A DNA stretch of 5,180 bases, taken from positions 1 through 5,180 of the forward strand of contig DNQP01000079.1 in assembly GCA_003500955.1 (NCBI GenBank), in the 5' to 3' direction. The stretch's first letter is position 1; each line of letters starts with the position of its first letter. The notes under the pieces were generated by a model. It ran no database searches and was not told where the DNA came from. It worked only from the letters and a program-made list of their open reading frames with translations. This document shows, piece after piece, positions 1 through 3,856 of the stretch. The position numbers and the translations under genes were made by a program. The stretch is from Curvibacter sp. GTDB taxonomy: Bacteria; Pseudomonadota; Gammaproteobacteria; Burkholderiales; Burkholderiaceae_C.

Positions 1-202
1 CATGAACCGGATCGACCATTTGCCCCCATTCCGCGCGCCTCAGTGCGTTTCGCTTCGCCGCCTCAATGCGGCTGATTCGTTCAGCGATCCTGCGCGATGG
101 CTTCTTAGACACCGGCACGCCGGGGGTAACGCGCCTGTGGCTGAACGGGACGATGTGACTGTTGCCGAACAACCAGTCCTCAGGCTGCTTTACAGACTTC
201 AT
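1..202 (-). CDS. Small basic phage protein, partial (runs off left edge)
   Basis: The frame opens with ATG at 202-200 and stays open for 67 codons to the window edge, so the C-terminus is missing. A Shine-Dalgarno-like GGGAAG lies five bases upstream of the ATG. The visible protein is rich in Arg and Lys, begins MKSVKQPEDWLFG, and has a basic, probably helical stretch from about residue 33 to 58 (KKPSRRIAERISRIEAAKR). I do not recognise a family. It follows the regulator at 925-668 and the gene starting at 675 on the same strand, so it may be a later member of the leftward transcript. A long rightward frame runs antisense to it, but that frame has no ribosome binding site and unnatural composition. 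Whether this is a real gene cannot be settled without its 3' end. Confidence 0.5.
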   Translation of the reverse strand, partial: MKSVKQPEDWLFGNSHIVPFSHRRVTPGVPVSKKPSRRIAERISRIEAAKRNALRRAEWGQMVDPVH

Positions 203-284
203 AAAAGCTTCCCGCTAACGATGGCGAGCGCCCCGCATGGCTACACTGGATGTTCCACCAACCAACATCGCCAAGGGGGCACTC

Positions 285-521
285 ATGAAAGTACAAGTCG
301 ACATCACGACCGCCACGACGATCCGCACGAATGTTCCGTGGCCGCAGGCTCCGTACCCTGCAATCGGGGACGGTGTGCTGTTTCGCAGGAACGAGCAGAC
401 GTGGGCGTTCCGGGTGACGGATCGCTTGGTTGCGATGGGCACAGACCCAATGACTGGGGAGCAGATGATGCAGGTGTCCCTGAAGGTCGATACAGAAGCG
501 CCCGCAGGCTGGGGCGGATAA
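285..521 (+). CDS. Small hypothetical phage protein, 78 aa
   Basis: The start is ATG 285 rather than ATG 237, because AAGGGGG (273-279) lies five bases upstream of 285 and nothing similar precedes 237. The 78-residue product begins MKVQVDITTATTIRT and has an alternating hydrophobic, probably beta-rich pattern (AIGDGVLF, WAFRVTDRLVAMG, MMQVSLKVD), which suggests a small beta-barrel. It has no signal peptide, membrane segment or recognisable motif. About a quarter of its third codon positions are A or T, in line with neighbouring real genes. It runs against the leftward genes around it, and its 3' end is antisense to the tail of the gene that starts at 675. No convincing promoter is visible upstream. 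Its function is unknown. Confidence 0.6.
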   Translation: MKVQVDITTATTIRTNVPWPQAPYPAIGDGVLFRRNEQTWAFRVTDRLVAMGTDPMTGEQMMQVSLKVDTEAPAGWGG

Positions 522-675
522 CCTCGCCTCGCTGGACGATCCAGGTCGGTACCCAGGCATCCTCGACCGGCTCGATAGCCACCAGCACCCTGCAGCCCTC
601 GCTTGCAGGGATGCGCACGACCATCTCGTCACCCTCCCGGGTGCAAGTGATGGGTTTGTCTTTTGAGTCACCCAT
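304..675 (-). CDS. Small hypothetical protein coupled to the YdaS/Cro-like gene; 3' half doubtful
   Basis: ATG 675 lies inside the last codons of the upstream regulator (eight-base overlap) and has a strong GGAGG (683-687) six bases upstream, so translation very likely starts here. Residues 1-51 (from MGDSKDKPITCTREGDEM to about WIVQRGEV) look like a normal small, beta-rich protein with about a quarter A/T third positions. From about residue 52 the frame runs antisense to the rightward gene ending at 521. There it becomes Ser/Pro-rich with nearly half A/T third positions, which is typical of a shadow frame. The 123-codon frame may therefore be an old gene whose 3' end was replaced or frameshifted. 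Alternatively it is a genuine convergent overlap. The start is well supported; the end at 304 is only where the first stop falls. Function is unknown. Confidence 0.5.
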   Translation of the reverse strand: MGDSKDKPITCTREGDEMVVRIPASEGCRVLVAIEPVEDAWVPTWIVQRGEVIRPSLRALLYRPSGTPASSAPQSLGLCPSQPSDPSPGTPTSARSCETAHRPRLQGTEPAATEHSCGSSWRS

Positions 676-925
676 TCGCCACCTCCCCCGCAGGAGACGC
701 GGCCACGCTGTTGCGCAGATAAGCCCAGTCGGCATCAGGGCGCAGATCCTCGCAATGCACTCGACCGGCAGACTCGCGCTCAATCGCGATACAGGTCTTC
801 CCGTCCAGCTTCGAGCTAGTAGAAATGGCCTTGCGGAGGTAGCCGATGGTGGTGCCGCACCGGTCCGCGAAGGCCGACTGGTCGGCGAGTGGCATGCCGT
901 TCAGATAAGTGCGAAGTTTTTCCAT
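668..925 (-). CDS. YdaS/Cro-like HTH regulator
   Basis: This 85-residue protein resembles the YdaS antitoxin-like / Cro family of prophage DNA-binding proteins. It starts MEKLRTYLNGMPLADQSAF and has a helix-turn-helix at about residues 16-35 (QSAFADRCGTTIGYLRKAIS). The family-like segment CIAIERESAGRVHCEDLRPD and a Trp-Ala-Tyr-Leu-Arg motif follow, near residue 70. Such proteins usually occupy the cro position opposite the prophage repressor, and family members have been described as Cro-like regulators or as antitoxin-like. No YdaT-like partner is visible here. The gene is divergent from the repressor at 988 across 62 bases. Its promoter (TTGATT, 17 bp, TAAAAT) places transcription start at about the ATG itself, so the message may be leaderless, and no Shine-Dalgarno is seen. 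The next leftward gene starts inside its stop region. Family confidence is high; the role as Cro is inferred from position. Confidence 0.85.
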   Translation of the reverse strand: MEKLRTYLNGMPLADQSAFADRCGTTIGYLRKAISTSSKLDGKTCIAIERESAGRVHCEDLRPDADWAYLRNSVAASPAGEVANG

Positions 926-931
926 GCCAAT

Positions 932-960
932 ATTTTACCCGAGGGTATACATGAAATCAA
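932..960 (-). promoter_or_regulatory. Leftward promoter of the YdaS/Cro-like gene
   Basis: Read leftward, TTGATT (960-955) and TAAAAT (937-932) are separated by 17 bp, a good sigma-70 match. The expected transcription start is near 925, which is the ATG of the gene. One operator overlaps the -35 region (959-974) and another fills the spacer and the -10 (934-949), so repressor binding should block polymerase. Confidence 0.7.
934..949. promoter_or_regulatory. Operator site 1 (TTTACC-N4-GGTATA)
   Basis: TTTACCCGAGGGTATA contains a perfect TACCC-GA-GGGTA inverted repeat centred at 941/942. It overlaps the -10 and spacer of the leftward promoter. It is one of five sites sharing ACC-N4-GGT with TTT/ATW flanks, and is probably bound by the HTH repressor and/or the YdaS/Cro-like protein. 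Confidence 0.7.
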
Positions 961-974
961 TACCCAAAGGTCAT
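959..974. promoter_or_regulatory. Operator site 2 (AATACC-N4-GGTCAT)
   Basis: This is a weaker copy whose better half-site is AATACC and whose right half deviates (GGTCAT). It is centred at 966/967, 25 bp from site 1, and touches the -35 of the leftward promoter. It matches site 4 of the distal cluster in position relative to the promoter. Confidence 0.6.
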
Positions 975-989
975 TTACCTATCGGTAAT
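974..989. promoter_or_regulatory. Operator site 3 (TTTACC-N4-GGTAAT), over the repressor start
   Basis: A perfect TTACC-N4-GGTAA inverted repeat is centred at 981/982, 15 bp from site 2. It covers the first two bases of the ATG at 988, so binding here should affect the repressor's own expression (autoregulation). It also raises the chance that translation really begins at the ATG at 1009. Confidence 0.6.
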
Positions 990-1515
990 GGGCTTGGACA
1001 ATCGAAACATGTCGCGTGAAGAGCATTGGCGCCTGCGCCTGGCCGAGCTCCTGCAGCACTTAAAGGTGTCGCAGGCGGCTTTTGCACGCGAGACCGGTAT
1101 AGACACTACCTATGTCTCCCGGCTGCTGTACCCCGAAGAAAAGAAGGGCCGCAAGAATTTGGGCCTGGACACCATGCGCACTATCTGTAGCACCTACAAA
1201 CTGCGCACAGACTGGTTTGATCTTGAGCTCGGCAGCGAACTGCCTGGGCTTTACCCCACTCAACAGCTATTCAAGACAGCGAACACCGTCTCGTTGCCAC
1301 TGCCTGGAGTGGAAGAGCCGCAAGCGGTTTATTCTGCCAATGCCAAGGCGTGGCCTTTTAAAGACGCGAGCTACCAGCGACTCATGGCGCTGAAGAAGAT
1401 CCTCGGACGCGATTACCAGCTTGCTCTGCGCGACATCGAGGAGAACATCGAGACGGCGATCCTGAAATGGGAAGTCCGAAGCGCCACCAAAAAGGGGCAC
1501 CGCCAGAGCGCGTAA
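988..1515 (+). CDS. Phage XRE/CI-type HTH repressor without peptidase domain
   Basis: This 175-residue protein has an N-terminal XRE-type helix-turn-helix domain at about residues 15-77. The recognition region SQAAFARETGIDTTYVSRLL spans residues 28-47, and the hydrophobic helices LDTMRTICSTY and LRTDWFDLEL follow. The C-terminal half is probably helical (residues 124-165). I see no S24/LexA-type Ala-Gly cleavage site or Ser/Lys catalytic pair, so RecA-triggered self-cleavage is not expected. It is divergent from the YdaS/Cro-like gene, and three operators lie in front of it, the last touching this start codon. An alternative start is ATG 1009 (MSREEHWRLRL). Neither start has a clear Shine-Dalgarno, and no good rightward promoter could be picked out. 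The role as main repressor is inferred from its position and the operators. The HTH assignment is firm. Confidence 0.85.
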   Translation: MGLDNRNMSREEHWRLRLAELLQHLKVSQAAFARETGIDTTYVSRLLYPEEKKGRKNLGLDTMRTICSTYKLRTDWFDLELGSELPGLYPTQQLFKTANTVSLPLPGVEEPQAVYSANAKAWPFKDASYQRLMALKKILGRDYQLALRDIEENIETAILKWEVRSATKKGHRQSA

Positions 1516-1533
1516 GCGCGCAGATTCTCCTGT

Positions 1534-1550
1534 TCCCGAGCCCGTCGGGA
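1534..1550. other. GC-rich hairpin after the repressor gene
   Basis: TCCCGA (1534-1539) and TCGGGA (1545-1550) form a perfect six-base stem with a five-base loop, 19 bases after the repressor stop. The following plus-strand bases are GTCAAAAACC with no T-run, so it is not a canonical intrinsic terminator. It could still end or stabilise the repressor message. Confidence 0.35.
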
Positions 1551-1572
1551 GTCAAAAACCAAGAGAAGAGAA

Positions 1573-1606
1573 ACGGCACCTAGCGCCAAATGGCGCGATC
1601 CGCCGT
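1573..1606 (-). terminator. Possible terminator of the DUF4468-type gene
   Basis: Read leftward, ACGGC and GCCGT (1606-1602 and 1577-1573) enclose a second stem, GCGCCA-TT-TGGCGC (1596-1583), separated by mismatched five-base flanks. The structure begins at the stop codon of the DUF4468-type gene. It is followed by a pyrimidine-rich stretch, TTCTCTTCTCTT, rather than a pure T-run, so termination would be imperfect. Confidence 0.4.
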
Positions 1607-2064
1607 CACCAGGTGCTGCCTTTGGCAGCGCTGGTAAGGTAGGCGCGGAAGGAATCAGCGAGGCTAGTGAAGCGCTCGCGAGATCCGGACTCTGTGACGT
1701 CCCGATTTGTTTGCTCGATCGGCCTCAATCCGAAAGCTGTGTGCACTGTCACATTCGAGAAGGTGAGCCTATAACGGTTGTCCCGGACGTCGATCCGGAG
1801 CTTGTAGCTTATCGGCAAGGTGGCGCCCCAACCGATCTTGATCTCATCAGCAGCGTTGCCGATGATCGTTCCTAAATCACGATCCTTTAGGTCGATAACC
1901 GCTTTGCTCGACCGAAAACTTTCCGAAAGCCAAAGCAGCGCGTTGTCGTAGATCTTGTCGCGAGGCATTTCCACCTCCTGGATGATCTCGACGGTGAAGG
2001 CCTCCTGAGCAGAAGCCGGCCCAAGCGCGAACACCAGTGGCAGAAATAGGAATGCTCGTCTCAT
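1606..2064 (-). CDS. Probable exported DUF4468-like protein (prophage accessory gene)
   Basis: The start is ATG 2064, which follows a G-rich SD-like tract and gives a clean signal peptide: MRR, hydrophobic core AFLFLPLVFALG, and a PASA cleavage site before QEAF (about residue 19). The mature part resembles DUF4468 (TBP-like fold) proteins. It has the pattern DKIYDNALLWLSESF, a Ser-Ser-Lys-Ala-Val-Ile-Asp-Leu-Lys-Asp-Arg-Asp core, and GTIIG at about residues 36-70, then alternating beta strands (SYKLRIDVRDNRYRLTFSNV). DUF4468 proteins have no assigned biochemical role; a periplasmic location is inferred. The gene points leftward, facing the repressor gene, and lies between the two operator clusters. 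Its GC content looks clearly lower than the operon to the right, which is consistent with a separately acquired moron. The family call rests on remembered pattern only. Confidence 0.75.
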   Translation of the reverse strand: MRRAFLFLPLVFALGPASAQEAFTVEIIQEVEMPRDKIYDNALLWLSESFRSSKAVIDLKDRDLGTIIGNAADEIKIGWGATLPISYKLRIDVRDNRYRLTFSNVTVHTAFGLRPIEQTNRDVTESGSRERFTSLADSFRAYLTSAAKGSTW

Positions 2065-2067
2065 ACT

Positions 2068-2081
2068 CCCCCCCTTTTTTT
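2068..2081 (-). repeat. C7T7 homopolymer pair (A7G7 in the leader of the DUF4468-type gene)
   Basis: Seven C and seven T on the plus strand give, on the coding strand, seven A then seven G, ending three bases before the ATG at 2064. The G-run provides the ribosome binding site (GGGGAG), and the A-run covers the expected transcription start near 2079. Length changes here would alter expression rather than reading frame. Confidence 0.6.
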
Positions 2082-2085
2082 GGGA

Positions 2086-2114
2086 AGTGTAACAATCGCA
2101 CCACGAGAGCACAA
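2086..2114 (-). promoter_or_regulatory. Candidate leftward promoter of the DUF4468-type gene
   Basis: Read leftward, TTGTGC (2114-2109) and TACACT (2091-2086) are 17 bp apart, a weak sigma-70 match. Operator site 4 ends immediately upstream of the -35. That position would suit activation by a bound repressor better than repression. The predicted start is near 2079, giving a leader of about 15 bases. Confidence 0.4.
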
Positions 2115-2130
2115 TTTACCCCGGGGTATT
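2115..2130. promoter_or_regulatory. Operator site 4 (TTTACC-N4-GGTATT)
   Basis: TTTACCCCGGGGTATT contains the perfect 12-bp palindrome TACCCCGGGGTA centred at 2122/2123. Its last two bases begin the -35 of the rightward early promoter. It matches sites 1-3 near the repressor. Confidence 0.7.
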
Positions 2131-2158
2131 GACTAAAAGGTTTACCTGCGGGTATTCT
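2129..2158 (+). promoter_or_regulatory. Rightward early promoter
   Basis: TTGACT (2129-2134) and TATTCT (2153-2158) are separated by 18 bp. Operator 4 overlaps the -35, and operator 5 fills the spacer and first part of the -10. This is the same arrangement as the leftward promoter at 932-960. Transcription should start near 2165 and serve the operon beginning at 2200. Confidence 0.7.
2141..2156. promoter_or_regulatory. Operator site 5 (TTTACC-N4-GGTATT)
   Basis: TTTACCTGCGGGTATT is centred at 2148/2149, 26 bp from site 4, and shares both outer half-sites with it. It lies between the -35 and -10 of the rightward early promoter. Confidence 0.7.
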
Positions 2159-2167
2159 TCGCTCCAA

Positions 2168-2186
2168 CCCGCCACCCCACGGCGGG
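2168..2186 (+). other. Leader hairpin before the first early gene
   Basis: CCCGCC (2168-2173) and GGCGGG (2181-2186) form an all-GC six-base stem with a seven-base loop. It lies just after the expected transcription start and one base before the AAGGAG ribosome binding site. It may stabilise the 5' end of the message or expose or mask the ribosome site. No T-run follows. Confidence 0.45.
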
Positions 2187-2187
2187 C

Positions 2188-2193
2188 AAGGAG
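2188..2193 (+). promoter_or_regulatory. Ribosome binding site that fixes a GTG start
   Basis: AAGGAG lies six bases upstream of GTG 2200. It is the strongest initiation signal near the 5' end of this frame and supports the non-ATG start. Confidence 0.7.
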
Positions 2194-2199
2194 CGGACA

Positions 2200-2541
2200 G
2201 TGGAGACCATCACCCAGCGGCGCAAGCCGTACCGCGGCAGCGAGTCGGCTGCCATCGACCTCACCGCGCGGCTGTTGAGCGGCCTGCGCACCAGCGCGGC
2301 CGAGGCTATCCATCTCATCCCCAGTGCCCGCGTTCCGGCTTACCACCCGGAGTGGATGGGCCTGCACAACTCTGCCGTCACTGACGACGACAGCATCAGT
2401 TTCCAGCGCCGCCATGACAGCAATCACGGCACCACCTGGTTCGGCTTCGAGCGGCTGCGGGATCAGCAGGGCCGCATTTGGGAGCGCCACTTCCACGCCG
2501 TGGTCGACGACTTCGGCAACCTGGTCGAGGTGCCGGCATGA
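2200..2541 (+). CDS. Hypothetical phage early protein, 113 aa
   Basis: This is the first gene of the rightward operon, starting at GTG 2200 behind AAGGAG and a repressible promoter. The 113-residue product is soluble. It has an N-terminal basic stretch (METITQRRKPYRGSE), a helical segment at about residues 17-40, and a C-terminal part with aromatic and charged residues (TTWFGFERLRDQQGRIWERHFHAVVDDFG) that looks beta-rich. I recognise no domain or catalytic motif. It is joined to the next gene by an ATGA overlap at 2538-2541, which indicates translational coupling. An antisense frame on the other strand is a shadow. As the first gene under direct repressor control it is an early-expressed protein, but its function cannot be inferred. 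Confidence 0.75.
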   Translation: METITQRRKPYRGSESAAIDLTARLLSGLRTSAAEAIHLIPSARVPAYHPEWMGLHNSAVTDDDSISFQRRHDSNHGTTWFGFERLRDQQGRIWERHFHAVVDDFGNLVEVPA

Positions 2542-2990
2542 GCGCGGGTTCCCTCACCCGCGACCAGCTGAGCGAGCTGATCGAAGAGCACTGCGTGCCC
2601 GGTCCCGGGCCTGGCCTGGTAGCGGTTCGCTTCAGAGCGCCTTACGAGCGCCAGCAGCGGATGTACTACGTCCCCGAGGAGGAAATCATCCGTGCCTGCT
2701 CTGCCGCCTCGCAGGCGTCGGCTAGCGGCGACAACACCGCCAGTACTCCCACCACATCGGCCGGCGTGGCGCCCGGCAGGACCGACTCCGCAATCGCGCG
2801 GGCGGTCATCAGGCGTTCATACACCAGGACGGCCGCTCGGCCCTCCTCTGTGCGGCCCATCCGATCCACGATGCGCAGGCGCGCATCGAAGGCATCCGTG
2901 TTGCTGTTCACGCTCATGGCACTCCTCCAAGCCACGCAGGGCGCGGCGCACGGCCATGTTAACGCCAGGCGTGCGGGAGGCCGGGCATGA
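2538..2990 (+). CDS. Hypothetical phage protein; C-terminal part antisense to an embedded gene
   Basis: ATG 2538 overlaps the previous stop (ATGA). The first 50 or so residues look like a normal protein: MSAGSLTRDQLSELIEEHC, a Pro-Gly loop (VPGPGPG), then LVAVRFRAPYERQQRMYYVPEEEII. After that the frame runs entirely antisense to the leftward gene 2917-2666. It becomes Ser/Thr/Arg-rich with no sensible fold, until the stop at 2990, which overlaps the next start (ATGA). Third codon positions of the two strands coincide here, so both frames have GC-rich third positions and openness alone proves little. Either the protein is really about 150 residues, or an original gene of about 60 residues lost its stop when the antisense gene arrived. 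The start is well supported; the end is uncertain. Confidence 0.5.
   Translation: MSAGSLTRDQLSELIEEHCVPGPGPGLVAVRFRAPYERQQRMYYVPEEEIIRACSAASQASASGDNTASTPTTSAGVAPGRTDSAIARAVIRRSYTRTAARPSSVRPIRSTMRRRASKASVLLFTLMALLQATQGAAHGHVNARRAGGRA
2666..2917 (-). CDS. Small helical protein encoded against the early operon
   Basis: ATG 2917 is preceded by a strong ribosome binding site, GGAGGAG, on the minus strand (2928-2922). The 83-residue product starts MSVNSNTDAFDARLRIVDRM and looks like a natural, mostly helical acidic protein (VYERLMTARAIAESVL, ADVVGVLAVLSPLADACEAAEQAR) with GC-rich third codon positions. The longer frame upstream of this ATG is shadow. The gene lies wholly inside the rightward frame 2538-2990 and opposes an otherwise uniform operon. 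No clear promoter is visible upstream; TTAACAT (about 2961-2955, minus strand) is the only AT-rich element. I do not recognise a family. It could be an accessory gene, or a regulator that acts by opposing transcription. Confidence 0.65.
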   Translation of the reverse strand: MSVNSNTDAFDARLRIVDRMGRTEEGRAAVLVYERLMTARAIAESVLPGATPADVVGVLAVLSPLADACEAAEQARMISSSGT

Positions 2991-3145
2991 AGGCCTTCCT
3001 CGTCACCATCCGCCCCGTGGGCCGGCCTGCCTGGTGCTACCGCGGCATCTTCCGCCACAGCGTTGACGCCCTCCTCCACGGCCTGGACATCAGCGCCGAC
3101 CCGCAGGCACGCGTCTCGGCACGTCCGCTGGAGCTGGCGCCATGA
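2987..3145 (+). CDS. Small phage protein, 52 aa (MKAFLVTIRP type)
   Basis: This short gene has GGGAGG (2975-2980) six bases before ATG 2987 and ATGA overlaps at both ends. The 52-residue product begins MKAFLVTIRPVGRPAWCY, continues with a short helix (HSVDALLHGLDI) and ends in a beta-like ARVSARPLELAP. The N-terminal MKAFLVTIRP pattern followed by an aromatic residue resembles small uncharacterised proteins I associate with prophages of Burkholderiales. It is probably a one-sheet, one-helix protein. No function is known. Its strong ribosome binding site means it need not depend on coupling to the doubtful frame upstream. Confidence 0.7.
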   Translation: MKAFLVTIRPVGRPAWCYRGIFRHSVDALLHGLDISADPQARVSARPLELAP

Positions 3146-3522
3146 CCCCGCGCCGCCACACCGCCACCCGCGCGCTTGACGCCCTCGCCGGCCGCTGGTT
3201 CACCGAAGACGATCTGGCCGACCTGCGCCTCATCGGACGCTGGCTGATCGTCTGTGCCGGCGCCTGCGTGCTGGCCCTGGTGCTCAGCGCCTTGGGCCCG
3301 GCGCTTGACCAGTTCGACGCCTGGCGTGCCCAGGCCCGCGAACAGCAGCGGCAGGCCGCCGCCCAAGAACGCCACACGCTGGGCCAGCGCGAAGTCATCG
3401 CCTGGGTGCAAGACCACTGCGGGCAAGAGGCCTGGTGGAAGCCGCGCGCCGACGGCGCCCTGGTCTGCACCGACAAGCACGGCCGCGGCACCGGCTCCGT
3501 ACTCGTGGGAGCCCAGCCATGA
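3142..3522 (+). CDS. Single-pass membrane protein, 126 aa
   Basis: The start overlaps the previous stop (ATGA, 3142-3145). The protein has a basic, helical cytoplasm-type N-terminus (residues 1-33) and one membrane segment at about residues 34-55 (WLIVCAGACVLALVLSALGPAL). A Gln/Arg-rich amphipathic helix follows (DAWRAQAREQQRQAAAQER). The C-terminal domain has two cysteines in the pattern DHCGQEAWWKPRADGALVC, which could form a disulphide. With more positive charge before the membrane segment, the C-terminal domain is predicted to face the periplasm. The Cys-containing tail resembles other small prophage membrane proteins, but I cannot name a family. The next gene also encodes a one-pass membrane protein, so the two may act together. 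Confidence 0.75.
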   Translation: MTPRRHTATRALDALAGRWFTEDDLADLRLIGRWLIVCAGACVLALVLSALGPALDQFDAWRAQAREQQRQAAAQERHTLGQREVIAWVQDHCGQEAWWKPRADGALVCTDKHGRGTGSVLVGAQP

Positions 3523-3851
3523 GCGCCCCGACCCTTCCCCATGTCTCCCGGTGCGACCAGCTTGGCGTGTGCCAGCTGCACCGCAGCTGCGGAAGCCACC
3601 GCGCCTGCGCGCACCAGGCAGCCCCGGTGTCCGACGAAGCCCAGGACACACCGCCCGTGTCGGCCGAGGGCTGCATCAACGCCTGCGGCATCGTGCTCAC
3701 CGTGCTGGCCCTGCTCGCGGCCTTCGCACTGGGCACCACGGCCGGCAGCGCCCTGCTGCACAGCTTTGACAGCGAGATCCGCCAGGCCGCCATCTGGGCC
3801 TGGGATCAGCTGGTTCGCCTGTACTGGGCCAGCGTGCACATCAGCGGGTGA
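3519..3851 (+). CDS. Cys-rich single-pass membrane protein, 110 aa
   Basis: The start is ATG 3519, overlapping the previous stop (ATGA). The N-terminal part carries four cysteines at residues 12, 18, 24 and 30, each separated by exactly five residues, with His at 21, 27 and 33. It could bind a metal or be disulphide-linked. A linker rich in Pro, Asp and Glu follows, then one membrane segment at about residues 56-80 (CGIVLTVLALLAAFALGTTAG) and an aromatic amphipathic tail (AAIWAWDQLVRLYWASVHISG). No known catalytic domain is visible. It is the second of two adjacent membrane proteins in the operon. A longer frame starting at 3435 is ruled out because it would overlap the previous gene by nearly 90 bases. 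Confidence 0.72.
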   Translation: MSAPTLPHVSRCDQLGVCQLHRSCGSHRACAHQAAPVSDEAQDTPPVSAEGCINACGIVLTVLALLAAFALGTTAGSALLHSFDSEIRQAAIWAWDQLVRLYWASVHISG

Positions 3852-3856
3852 ACGCC

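Noticed and set aside
2..988. A 328-codon rightward open frame
   Set aside because: It has no ribosome binding site, an irregular Arg/His/Ser-rich composition, and runs antisense to the well-supported YdaS/Cro-like gene and through the operator region.
1252..1262. CTTTACCCCAC as a sixth operator
   Set aside because: Only the left half-site matches; there is no GGT half at the required spacing, and it lies inside the repressor coding region.
1534..1550. Hairpin as an intrinsic terminator of the repressor gene
   Set aside because: No T-run follows on the plus strand, so it is kept only as a hairpin.
2065..2112. Upstream start (GTG 2112) for the DUF4468-type gene
   Set aside because: It would place 16 residues before the signal peptide and begin upstream of the likely -10 element.
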